Of a stretch of 43,843 nucleotides of DNA, positions 32,976 to 43,843 are shown piece by piece. Under the pieces are notes generated by a model. The model made no database searches and was not told the DNA's origin. It worked only from the letters and a program-made list of their open reading frames with translations. A program made the translations under genes and the position numbers. Within the stretch, counting starts at the first letter, position 1; the number at the start of each line of letters is the position of its first letter. Origin of the DNA: Candidatus Campbelliibacteriota bacterium (lineage in GTDB: Bacteria; Patescibacteriota; Minisyncoccia; Phycocordibacterales; GCA-2747955); contig CAMZKW010000005.1 in NCBI GenBank assembly GCA_947311625.1, positions 1 through 43,843 of the forward strand. Direction: 5' to 3'.

Positions 32976-33839
32976 ATGAATAGCAAAATATGAAAAATAT
33001 TTATATTAATAATTTTATTTATAATAAATATATTTTTATTTTTTAATCTCTCATATTTAAAAAGACAAAATGAATTTGAAATTGATTTTTTAGATGTGGG
33101 TCAGGGGAATGGAACTTTGATAAAATATCAAGGTTTAAATTTTTTAATTGACTCGGGAAAAGAACTTTATGCTAGAAAAACTCTATATAAAAATTTATCT
33201 TTTTTTAATAGAAATTTGGATTTTAGCTTTGCTTCTCATTATGATTTTGACCATGTAGGAAATTTTATTGATTATTTTCAAAAATATAAAATTTCATATT
33301 TTTTTAGAAATGGGAAAGCTTCAAAAGCTCCTGTTTATGAAGAGTTATTAAAATTAACTAAAAAAAATAAAATTAAAACCATTGATTTGATAGCAGGTGA
33401 TATTTTAAAAATTAATAAAGATTTTTTTATAAAGGTTTTATTCCCAGAAAAAAATATCAACAAAAATAAATTAAAAGATAATAATTCTTCCTTGGTTTTA
33501 CAAATTTTTTATAAAGACAAAACTTTTTTAATAACTGGCGATTCTCCAAAAAAAATAGAAAAATGACTAGTTAAAAAGTATGGTGAAAGTTTAAAATCTG
33601 ATATTTTATTAGCGGGACATCATGGTTCAAAAACTTCATCATCGGAAATTTTTCTAAAAACAATAAACCCAAAATTAATTATTTTTTCTGCTGGAAAAAA
33701 TAATCCCTACCACCATCCAAGCCCATCGGTTATATCTTTAGTTAAAAAAATAAAAATTCCTTATCTAATAACTTATAATGTTGGAACAATAAAGGAAATT
33801 TTTAATGGAGATAAATGAATTTTAAATCTTGAAAAATAA
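32976..33839 (+). CDS. ComEC-like metallo-beta-lactamase fold protein
   Basis: IDFLDVGQGNGTLIKYQGLNFLIDSG; SHYDFDHVGNF; FLITGDSPKKIEK; LLAGHHGSKTSSSEIFL. Confidence 0.9.
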
Positions 33840-33862
33840 AAAACTCAAATAATGAGTTTTTT
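33838..33862 (+). terminator. Intrinsic terminator
   Basis: AAAAACTCA-AATAA-TGAGTTTTTT. Confidence 0.75.
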
Positions 33863-33871
33863 ATTTTTTTG

Positions 33872-33956
33872 CGGAAGTGAGAGGATTCGAACCCCTGATG
33901 GTTTTATCCATGCCAGTTTTCAAGACTGGTGCATTCAACCGCTCTGCCACACTTCC
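33872..33956 (-). tRNA. tRNA-Ser (anticodon UGA)
   Basis: Reverse strand GGAAGTGTGGCAGAGCGGTTGAATGCACCAGTCTTGAAAACTGG...GGTTCGAATCCTCTCACTTCCG; long variable arm. Confidence 0.95.
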
Positions 33957-34011
33957 ATACTTTTTTAAAGTTTCTAAATTATACACTTTTTATTTTAAAT
34001 TTCAAGTTTAA

Positions 34012-34044
34012 AAAGTGAGCGCGCCTTCGGCGCGCTCACTTTTT
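34012..34044. terminator. GC-rich bidirectional terminator
   Basis: AGTGAGCGCGCC-TTC-GGCGCGCTCACT flanked by A/T runs. Confidence 0.85.
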
Positions 34045-34226
34045 TAAAATTTTCTTTTTAAATATTTAAATAAATAATAACCAATGAAAATTCCAAAAAT
34101 TCCAAATAAAATAGAAAAACTAAAACTGCTGAAAAAATTATATTTTCATCCTAAAATTTTAGGAAATATTCATCCAAAATATGATCCAATTATGGAAGCG
34201 CCATAGGTAAAACTTTTTAATTTCAT
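34044..34226 (-). CDS. Small membrane hypothetical protein
   Basis: MKLKSFTYGASIIGSYFG[W]IFPKILG[W]KYNFFSSFSFSILFGIFGIFIGYYLFKYLKRKF with UGA=Trp. Confidence 0.6.
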
Positions 34227-34275
34227 AATAATAATTTTATCATATTTTATTCTTTTTTTGTTATAATATAAAAAT

Positions 34276-36285
<2,010 letters not shown>

Positions 36286-36315
36286 TATAATAATATTTTT
36301 TTAGTTATATATTTT

Positions 36316-36347
36316 ATGGTCGTCGCTTCGCGCCGACCATTTTTTTA
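36316..36347. terminator. GC-rich terminator hairpin
   Basis: ATGGTCGtCGC-TTC-GCGcCGACCAT followed by T7. Confidence 0.75.
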
Positions 36348-36363
36348 TATAAAAAATGGAGAA

Positions 36364-36468
36364 TTAATATTCTCCACTGTATCTTCTACGCGAGCTCATA
36401 AAGAACTCGCTTTCTTTTGAGAAGGTAAATTTTACACCTTCCCAAAAAAAGTTGAATATTTTTTTCAT
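36364..36468 (-). CDS. Small accessory ORF (34 aa)
   Basis: MKKIFNFFWEGVKFTFSKESEFFMSSRRRYSGEY; ATGA overlap with upstream ORF; terminator GGAGAA..TTCTCC after. Confidence 0.5.
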   Translation of the reverse strand: MKKIFNFFWEGVKFTFSKESEFFMSSRRRYSGEY

Positions 36469-36536
36469 TTTTTATCCTTTTTCAATGAATTAATAAGATT
36501 TAGAGTTTTTTCTAAATCTATTTTTTCTAAATTCAT
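36465..36536 (-). CDS. Small accessory ORF (23 aa with UGA stop)
   Basis: SD AAAGGAGAG; MNLEKIDLEKTLNLINSLKKDKK-TGA. Confidence 0.45.
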   Translation of the reverse strand: MNLEKIDLEKTLNLINSLKKDKK

Positions 36537-36547
36537 ATTCTCTCCTT

Positions 36548-36889
36548 TTAAGAATTTTTATTCAACTCTTTCATTTCTTCCAGAGTTGAAATTTTATAGA
36601 CTGTTAGGATTGCTTGAATCCACCCAGCCCACCTGTTTGCCTTGGTGAGAATCTTTATATAGTTCTCATATTTTTCAATAAGTTCTAAAGTTTCTTCACT
36701 ATCGCCAGCATGAATTTTTGCTATTTCTAGTTCATTTTCTGCTGACGTTAAAGATGGCAAAATTTCCTCCTCCAGTCTTCTTTGCATATCGAGAAGGTGA
36801 GGTTTTGAAATTCCATCTCCAACTCTACCCACCGGAAGTTTATTTTCAAAAAGAGGAAATAAATCTATTAAAGCCTTTTTTACATTCAT
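36548..36889 (-). CDS. Accessory hypothetical protein (phage-like island)
   Basis: SD AAAAAGGAG before ATG AAT GTA; Trp codons only TGG. Confidence 0.65.
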   Translation of the reverse strand: MNVKKALIDLFPLFENKLPVGRVGDGISKPHLLDMQRRLEEEILPSLTSAENELEIAKIHAGDSEETLELIEKYENYIKILTKANRWAGWIQAILTVYKISTLEEMKELNKNS

Positions 36890-36890
36890 C

Positions 36891-37313
36891 TTAAACTCCT
36901 TTTTGTGTTCTAGCTCTTTTAACCAAGCTATTTTTGGGATGGCCGCGATAACCACCCATCTTTTTCAAAGGATAAATATATGCTGACACATTATCTATCC
37001 AAAAACCATCAAGATATTGAGGTTTGTGTTGAAAACCTATCCAGTCTCCTTCAGAATCCATGGCTAGATATCTAACATCAGGATGGATCTTACTCCAATT
37101 AATCTTAAGTGGTTTCTTTCTAGAAACCACTTGCATAGGTTTTATGAGATTGATTGGTTTTGAATTTTTCAAGACACCCCTGCATTTGTTGCAACGGATT
37201 TCATTATCTCCTTTTTTTAACATATTTTTTGGTGCAGTTGTGAAACCACACAAACTTTTTCCATTCTCATCAAAAAGATGAACGTATATCTCTCCTAAAT
37301 GAAAAACTTTCAT
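36891..37313 (-). CDS. Accessory zinc-ribbon/phage-type protein
   Basis: SD AAAGGAG; C..CNKC motif; INWSKIHPDVRYLAMDSEGDWIGFQHKPQYLDGFWID; Trp codons only TGG. Confidence 0.7.
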   Translation of the reverse strand: MKVFHLGEIYVHLFDENGKSLCGFTTAPKNMLKKGDNEIRCNKCRGVLKNSKPINLIKPMQVVSRKKPLKINWSKIHPDVRYLAMDSEGDWIGFQHKPQYLDGFWIDNVSAYIYPLKKMGGYRGHPKNSLVKRARTQKGV

Positions 37314-37341
37314 TTTTCTCCTTTCTTTTAATTTTTTATTT

Positions 37342-37370
37342 ATATTAACATAGATTATTTTTTTTGTAAA
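37342..37370 (-). promoter_or_regulatory. Sigma70-type promoter TTTACA-N17-(TGT)TAATAT
   Basis: Reverse strand TTTACAAAAAAAATAATCTATGTTAATAT upstream of 36891-37313. Confidence 0.65.
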
Positions 37371-37379
37371 GTTTTTTAT

Positions 37380-37411
37380 GGTGGATTTTGCGAAGCAAAA
37401 TCCACCTTTTT
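37380..37411. terminator. Perfect hairpin with T-run
   Basis: GGTGGATTTTGC-GAA-GCAAAATCCACC TTTTT. Confidence 0.75.
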
Positions 37412-37427
37412 CTGTTATAATTTATTT

Positions 37428-38030
37428 ATGTATAAAGTTTATAGAATTCTTAGGAAAAATATTTTGTTTATTCTATTGGCAATTTTATTATTTTCTATTT
37501 TTGTAAATATTCCAATTTGATTAAATTCAAAGGGGAAAATATTCTACTCTTTGGAAAAAATACCAAAGGCTGATATTGGAATTTTACTGGGAACAAGTAG
37601 ATATATTTCTCAAGGTAATATTAATCTATTTTATAAATATAGAATAGATGCAGCTGAAAAATTATTAAAAAGTGGTAAGATAAAAAAGATAATATTATCT
37701 GGATCAAAGGATGAAGGTTATGACGAGGTTGAATGAATGAAAAATGATTTATTAAAAAAAGGAATTAAGATCGAGAAAATAATTTTGGATAAAAAGGGTA
37801 ATAGAACTAAAGATTCCATAGATAATGCTATAAAAAGTGGATATTCTAATTTTATTATTATTTCTCAAAAATTTCATTTAGAAAGGGCTATATTTTTATC
37901 TTCCCTAAGTGGTATGGTAAGTTATGGTTTTGCTGCTGAAAGTCCAGATACAGTGTACTCATCAAAGATATATTTTAGAGAAATATTTGCAAGAATAAAA
38001 TTAATTTTTAAAGATATATTATTTGGTTAA
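37428..38030 (+). CDS. DUF218/SanA-YdcF-like protein
   Basis: ADIGILLGTSRYISQGNINLFYKYRIDAAEKLLKSGKIKKIILSGSKDEG; NRTKDSIDNA; ISQKFHLERAIFL. Confidence 0.85.
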
Positions 38031-38046
38031 TAAAAAAAAATAAGTT

Positions 38047-38556
38047 TTAAACTTTTTTTTTAATTTCTTTTAATAGTTCTATTTCTTCCGGAGCTAATTC
38101 TTGTCTTGGAGTAAAATTATTTATTTCTTTTAATAACACCCTTGTTCTTTCTCTAGAATATAAATTTGTTAAAATTATTCCATTTCCATTCTTATCAACT
38201 AAAGCTGTAGAAAAAGATTGATTTCCTCCAACACCCATATCCTTGTAAGGATTATATTTTATATTTTTTATATCTAAAATATCATCAGTTCTTTTTTCTA
38301 AATTTGATATTTTTAATTTAAATTCACTATCTATCTCATCTAAATCCTGTAATTTTAAATTTATTTCAATAATATCTGAAATTATTTTTTGATTTATATT
38401 AAAGCCAGGTATTTTATCAAACCTTTTATTTATCCTTTTTCTGTTAAAAGAACCAATAATATTCACTAAAATTAAAATTAAAATTATTAGAACTAAAATA
38501 TCTAAAATGTTAATTCCGTAGGGAAGATTTAAATTACCTATATATTTTTCTATCAT
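38047..38556 (-). CDS. DUF4446-like membrane-anchored protein
   Basis: N-term TM; YNPYKDMGVGGNQSFSTALVDKNGNGIILTNLYSRERTRVLLKEI. Confidence 0.85.
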   Translation of the reverse strand: MIEKYIGNLNLPYGINILDILVLIILILILVNIIGSFNRKRINKRFDKIPGFNINQKIISDIIEINLKLQDLDEIDSEFKLKISNLEKRTDDILDIKNIKYNPYKDMGVGGNQSFSTALVDKNGNGIILTNLYSRERTRVLLKEINNFTPRQELAPEEIELLKEIKKKV

Positions 38557-38606
38557 TTATGTATTTTATCATAATTATTAAAAAATAAAAAAATAAATTA
38601 TTTAAT

Positions 38607-39662
38607 TTATTTCTTATCAATCACTTGATGTTTTATTTTATTTCAATAATCATTAGAATCTATTTCTAAATAATTTGGTAGCTTTTCAAAAACAGATTTA
38701 AATAATTTTTCTAAAATATTTTCATCTAAAAATCTTTCTGGTCCAGAAAAATTATCTTTTGTTTTTTTATTATTTAACCATTCTCTGAGAGCTAAATTTA
38801 AGTTTCCAAGAGGGACAGTAACTAAAACTAAATCATCTAATTCTAAATTTCTTTTTTTCTGATTTAATATTTGATTTTCTTTTTTTTCAGTAGCTTCTTC
38901 ATTCATTGTGTATTGTATTCCTATATCATTTTTATCACAGTCATCACAGGATTCAATATTCAAACCTCTTGAATATTCTTTTTTTATGTGAAAAATAAAA
39001 TCAATTTTTTTTATTGCATCATCATAAACATCTCCAACTTCAATCTCAAAAGGTAAATCAGGGTTATTTACACTTAATTTTGTAAAAAATGATTCAAATA
39101 TTTTTTCAGCTAAATGACCTGGCTTCATTTTATGATATTCTTGATTTTCTTCATAAATAGATGAGGATTCCAATCCTTCTATGGAATTTATGTGATTTGT
39201 TTCCATACTATCTTTAACAGATAATGATAATTGTTTATTTCACAAATCTTTTATTTTTCTTTTTGTCTCCCTTATAATAAATTCTTTTTTTGTTTTTCTA
39301 TCAATTTCAGGGGATAATTTTAATTTCTTACCCCACAGAGATGCTATGGCAATATCACCAGCTGTTATTTCACCTGATTTTTTACCAAATGTTTTAAATA
39401 TCCTTTCTTTATTTTCTCCCGTATCCACACCAACAGAAATTAAATCAGGGCTTTCTTTGTCAAAAATAATTTCTTTTTTTATATCGACATCTTTTAATAA
39501 AACATGCATTTTATCAATTAAATTTTCTTTTTCTTCTTGAAGATTAAAAATTTTTTCTTCTGTTTTTTTTTCTATATAACTAATATCTTTATTTTTTTCT
39601 TCAGCCTCCTCTCTCTTGATATCTTTTTTAACAAAAGATTCAAATATATTTTTTTTAAACAT
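38607..39662 (-). CDS. Hypothetical protein (SAM-hydrolase unrelated; family not recognised)
   Basis: One frame joining two listed ORFs across TGA 39240 and TGA 38643; ends ..KHQVIDKK-TAA. Confidence 0.6.
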
Positions 39663-39716
39663 ATATTTATTATATAAGATAAAGAAAAAAATACAAAGTA
39701 GGTTATAATATATAAT

Positions 39717-40172
39717 ATGAAATATTTAGGTGTAGATTATGGAGAAAAAAAAATAGGTATAGCTAAATCTGATTCTTTAGGTCAGATGGCTTTTCCTTTA
39801 AAAATTTTAAAAAATGATAAAGATTTTATAAAAGAATTTTTTAAAATTTTAGAAGATGAAAAAGTTGAAAAAATAATTTTTGGAAAATCTTTAAATTATA
39901 AAATGGAAGAAAATTTAATTCATAAAAGATTGGAAAAATTTTTAAATAAAATTTTAGAAAAATTAAAAGAGAATAAAATAGAATGGGATTTTGAAAATGA
40001 AGTTTTAACTTCCATGGAGGCTCGAAGGGGACAGAACAAAAATGAAAGGAGATTTAAAAAAGAAGATAGAATATCAAAAAAAATTAATTCAAAAAAAGAA
40101 ATTGATGATTCTGCAGCAGCTTTGATTTTAAAATCTTATTTAGATAAAAAAAATGGTAATTTTAGTTTTTAA
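39717..40172 (+). CDS. ruvX: RuvX/YqgF-type Holliday junction resolvase-like protein
   Basis: MKYLGVDYGEKKIGIAKSD; EKIIFGKSL; DDSAAALILKSYL. Confidence 0.88.
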   Translation: MKYLGVDYGEKKIGIAKSDSLGQMAFPLKILKNDKDFIKEFFKILEDEKVEKIIFGKSLNYKMEENLIHKRLEKFLNKILEKLKENKIEWDFENEVLTSMEARRGQNKNERRFKKEDRISKKINSKKEIDDSAAALILKSYLDKKNGNFSF

Positions 40173-40229
40173 AATTATTTTATAAAAAAGGTGGCGGCTA
40201 CGCCGCCACCTTTTTTATAAAATAATTTT
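40171..40229. terminator. Perfect 28-bp stem, 3-nt loop bidirectional terminator
   Basis: AAAATTATTTTATAAAAAAGGTGGCGGC-TAC-GCCGCCACCTTTTTTATAAAATAATTTT. Confidence 0.9.
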
Positions 40230-41143
40230 TATCATCATTTTTTGTGTATTGTATAGGATAACATTAATATAAATAATACAGAACTTATAGCCATAATTAA
40301 TCAAAAATCTTGCAAATGATTTCCAAAAAAATTCTGAGCTGCAGGTAATGAAATTATTGTGTAAAATAATGTTGCTGGCATTGTTAAAAATGCAATTAAA
40401 GTAAAGGTTTTTGCCATTTCACCTTGTTTTGATGTTAGAAGAGAGTTATTTGTATCTCTCAGATCATGAAGTAAATCTGTTAAATCTTGAGCCATAGTTT
40501 CAGTTTTTTCATAGGAAATTAAAATTGACTCTAAAGAATTATATGAAGATTCTTTTTTAAAAAATTCTCTACTTAATTTTAAAAAAATATTTCAAGTTTC
40601 TCTATGGGATCGAATATTCTTTCTAAAATCTAATAAATCCCTGTTGGTTTCAGAAATTTTTTTCACCATATATTTTTCTTTTCCTTTAAAAATATTTTCT
40701 TCGATTTCATCAATCTTTATTTCTAAATTATTTAACTCAAAAATCATATTTTCATAAATCTTTTCTATCATGTGAAGGAAAATATAAACAATACATGAAT
40801 CATGTTCATAATTTTTTTCAAAAGTTGCATTTGATTCAAAAACTTCTTTAAACCTATCAAGACCTTCATTTTTAATTTCTTGATTTGTAATTATATAATC
40901 TTTACCAATTATGAATTTTATTTCTTGGCTAACATAATCTTCATTCTTTAAATCAGGAAAATGTAAAGATAAGTATATATTATCATCCAAAATAATTACC
41001 TTATCCCTATTTGATTTATTTAGGAATTTTGATTGTATGTATGGATTTATATTAAATTTTTTTGCCAAAGGATGAAAATTATCTTTGGATGCTTGAATAA
41101 AATTAAATCAAGTATTTTTTTTATGATGATAAGTTTTTAGCAT
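40229..41143 (-). CDS. corA: CorA-like Mg2+/Co2+ transporter
   Basis: TFTLIAFLTMPATLFYTIISL; two C-terminal TMs; ends KK[W][W]-TAA with tandem TGA TGA. Confidence 0.85.
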
Positions 41144-41178
41144 AAAATAATTATAATATAAAAATAAAAAAAAAACTA

Positions 41179-41460
41179 TTAATAAACCAACTCATTTTCT
41201 TCTTTATTTTTTGGTTTGAAACCCCCATAATCATCAATGGCATTATTTATATTTTTATGAGCTTGTATGTCATTTATTATAGGATTATTTGTTGGAATAT
41301 TTTTTTCAATTTTTTTATCAGCTTCTTTTGAGTAATATCAAATCCCTACTAACGCAACTGAAAAAATTACAGATAAAATAATTTGTAATCAATTAAATTC
41401 ATCATGGCTATAGTATGGCTCATCCATAAGTTCTCTTGCTTTTTTTACTTGTTTAAACAT
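41179..41460 (-). CDS. Small membrane hypothetical protein
   Basis: MFKQVKKARELMDEPYYSHDEFN[W]LQIILSVIFSVALVGI[W]YYSKEADKK... with UGA=Trp. Confidence 0.6.
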
Positions 41461-41525
41461 ATTTGTTATAATAACAGAATATTGAATTAAATTCAATTTA
41501 GTTAAAAATAAAAAGAAAATAAATT

Positions 41526-42602
41526 ATGAAAAAAGATTATTATGAAATTTTAGGGGTTTCCAAAAATTCTACTGAAGCTGAAATTAAAAAAGCTTTTAGA
41601 AAAAAAGCTATGGAACATCATCCAGATAAAAATGGTGGTGATGATAAAAAATTTAAGGAAATAAATGAAGCATATTCTACTCTTTCAGATAAACAAAAAA
41701 AACAAAATTATGATAGCTTTGGTTCTGCTGATATGGGTGGTGGTGGTTTTGGAGGAGGCCAGGGTTTTGGTGGTTTTGATTTTTCTCAAGCCCAAGGTTT
41801 TGGTGGCGGGCAAGGATTTGATTTTGATCTGGGAGATATTTTTGGAGATATGTTTTCTGGAGGAAAAAGTTCTTCTAGAAGAACTCAGGGTCAAGATATT
41901 GAAGTGGAATTAAATATTTCATTTAAAGAATCAATTTTGGGAACAAAAAGAACTTTTACAATTAAAAAACATATGACTTGTAAATCATGTTCAGGTTCTG
42001 GTGCCGAAAAGGGAACATCGATGAAAAAATGTGATACTTGTAATGGAGAAGGGGTTATAATGGGGGTTCAAAATACACCATTCGGGCAAATTCAAAGACA
42101 ATCAATATGTCAAGATTGTAATGGGAAAGGTAACATTCCAGAAAAAAAATGTTCTCAATGTGATAGCGTTGGTATAAAATTAGATAATGACGAGATAAAT
42201 ATTTCTATTCCAGCAGGAATTGAAGATGGTCAAACTCTTAGAGTTGTAGGGAAAGGTAATGAGGTTGTGGATGGTGTAAATGGTGATTTATTTGTTCATG
42301 TAAGTGTAGATAATGATAATTCTTTTGAGAGAAAGGGTTGAGATTTATATACAAAAATTTATATCCCATTTTGAATGGCGGTTCTGGGTGGTCAAATAGA
42401 GGTCCAAGGAGTTGAAAATAAAATTAAAATAAAAATACCATCGGGAACACAATCCAGTGAAAAATTCAAAATTAAAGGAGAAGGGGTAAAAGGAAAAACT
42501 AATTCCGGTGATTTATATGCAGAAGTTGTTATTGAAGTTCCTAAAAAGATAGATAAAGATTATAAAAAAAAAGTGGAAGAATTAAAAAAACTAGAATGTT
42601 AA
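41526..42602 (+). CDS. dnaJ: Chaperone DnaJ
   Basis: J domain [33 protein letters not shown]; Gly-rich; CxxCxGxG zinc repeats; FERKG[W][10 protein letters not shown][W]MAVLGG. Confidence 0.96.
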
Positions 42603-42647
42603 TTTTTTTATTTGATTATTTAAAATAATTTTGATAGAATTATTTTT

Positions 42648-42920
42648 GTGAATTCCAATAAAAAAGGAGTCAAAAATATATTTAAACTTTGATTAGTTTT
42701 AATTATTTTTTCTGACCCGTTTTTTTGTATCTGGAAAAACTATTATTTTAACAGAAACTGCTTCAAATAGAAGTAATAGAGATATATTGTATATATCTTT
42801 TTGGAAGGGTGATATTTTATTAAAATAACAAAAGAAGAAGATAGGCGGGAAGAGTTTCTAAAAGAAAAAGAAGAAAGAAAAAAACTTCAAGATGAAGTTT
42901 TAAAGGAATATGGATTTTAA
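42648..42920 (+). pseudogene. Degenerate small membrane/coiled-coil ORF with two apparent homopolymer frameshifts
   Basis: MNSNKKGVKNIFKL[W]LVLIIFSDP / FFVSGKTIILTETASNRSNRDILYISFWKGDILLK / ITKEEDRREEFLKEKEERKKLQDEVLKEYGF in three frames. Confidence 0.45.
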
Positions 42921-42946
42921 ATAAATCCTTTTTTTATATAAAATAA

Positions 42947-43843
42947 TTAAATTGAATTTGATAGTTTTTCAAATTTAATTTTAGTGTCTTTATTTTTTAA
43001 ATATTCATAGGCTTTTTTTATACCCAAAGGTTCATTTTTATTTCCATGAATTAAAATAATTGATCCATTTTTTGGATATTCTCCTTTTGCTAATCAAGAA
43101 TAAGAACCTAAGAATATAAGACTATACTTATCTATCATATCACTTCTTATTTTTTTATTAGAAACAAGTCCGGGGAATCTAGCGAAAATAGATGGTATTT
43201 GATTATTTTTCAATAACATTTTTTCAACATCTAATATTTCATTTTCTAAATTAGTCCCAGTCATAAGAAGAAAATTATCTTTAAGTGGTTTGTGAAAAAT
43301 ATAATTATGATTGGAGCTGTGATTGATTCAGGTTATATTTAATTTTCCAGAATTATTTTGATTTAGCAGTCATTTAAAACCATCGGAGTGTTTATCTTTT
43401 CAAGATTTAGTAATAGCAATTCCAATATTTTTATTTCCTTTATTTATAAAATATTCAATAAAGTTTTTTTCAAAAGTAGTTTTTCTCGAAGGGCAAAAAT
43501 CAGCTGTTAAATATACAGATTTATTCAAATTGCTTATATCATTTTTAAGACCAGTATTAGTTAGTCCATCTTTATTTTTTAATGAATCCAGTGCTTTTTT
43601 GTATGATGAAGAATTAAAATTATCTTCATTTTTTAAAAAAATTATTTCTGATTTTTTAATAATTTCAGTATTATTATTTTTTAAATTAACTGCCAAAAAA
43701 TAATCAATATTATTTTTTTTAAAAGATCTAATTGCTCTAAAAATATTATTTTTATAATAAATATCTTTCTTTATAACTTTGTAGTTTGTTATTATATTTG
43801 AAATATTTTTTGAAATATCTCCACCACAAGAATTATTCAATAA
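42947..43843 (-). CDS. Polysaccharide deacetylase-like protein (5' truncated at window end)
   Basis: SVYLTADFCPSRKTTFEKNFIEYFINKGNKNIGIAITKS[W]KDKHSDGFK; WINHSSNHNY; PSIFARFPGLV; SIILIHGNKN. Confidence 0.65.

Overview
The window is AT-rich and reads as a Patescibacteria/CPR-like chromosome segment. UGA is read as Trp throughout: many provided ORFs break at TGA and rejoin in the same frame at conserved Trp positions (EF-G 'ATMD[W][19 protein letters not shown][W]', PheT 'KFSYN[W]LQSFF', NusB, SPFH, CorA, ECF sigma 'SS[W]IYQITHNKMIDY[W]RK'). Mollicutes are unlikely because murG and pilin/prepilin peptidase genes are present. Recognisable genes include ttcA-like, nusB fused to a Nudix-like domain, rnc, a MarR/HlyD/permease/ABC efflux regulon, an ECF sigma/membrane protein/DUF2202 locus, fusA, a tmk-like kinase, rny, ruvA, pheT, atpB, murG, an SPFH protein, prepilin peptidase, a ComEC-like MBL protein, tRNA-Ser, ligA, a DUF218 protein, ruvX, corA, dnaJ and a polysaccharide deacetylase-like protein. 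Main points for follow-up: (1) UGA=Trp; (2) at least four embedded gene cassettes that follow a different dialect (UGG-only Trp, Shine-Dalgarno sequences, TTGACA-type promoters, often UGA stops), probably imported from standard-code elements; (3) a mirror-symmetric divergent ECF promoter, TGAAAT-N16-CGTATA in both directions; (4) identical MarR-type palindromes at two separated transporter promoters; (5) a possible pseudoknot/attenuator leader before pheT; (6) adjacent genes at 17.0-19.2 kb with in-frame stops at apparent Gln positions; (7) duplicated small ORFs with a 79-bp identical 3' block. All calls were made by eye, with no database search.
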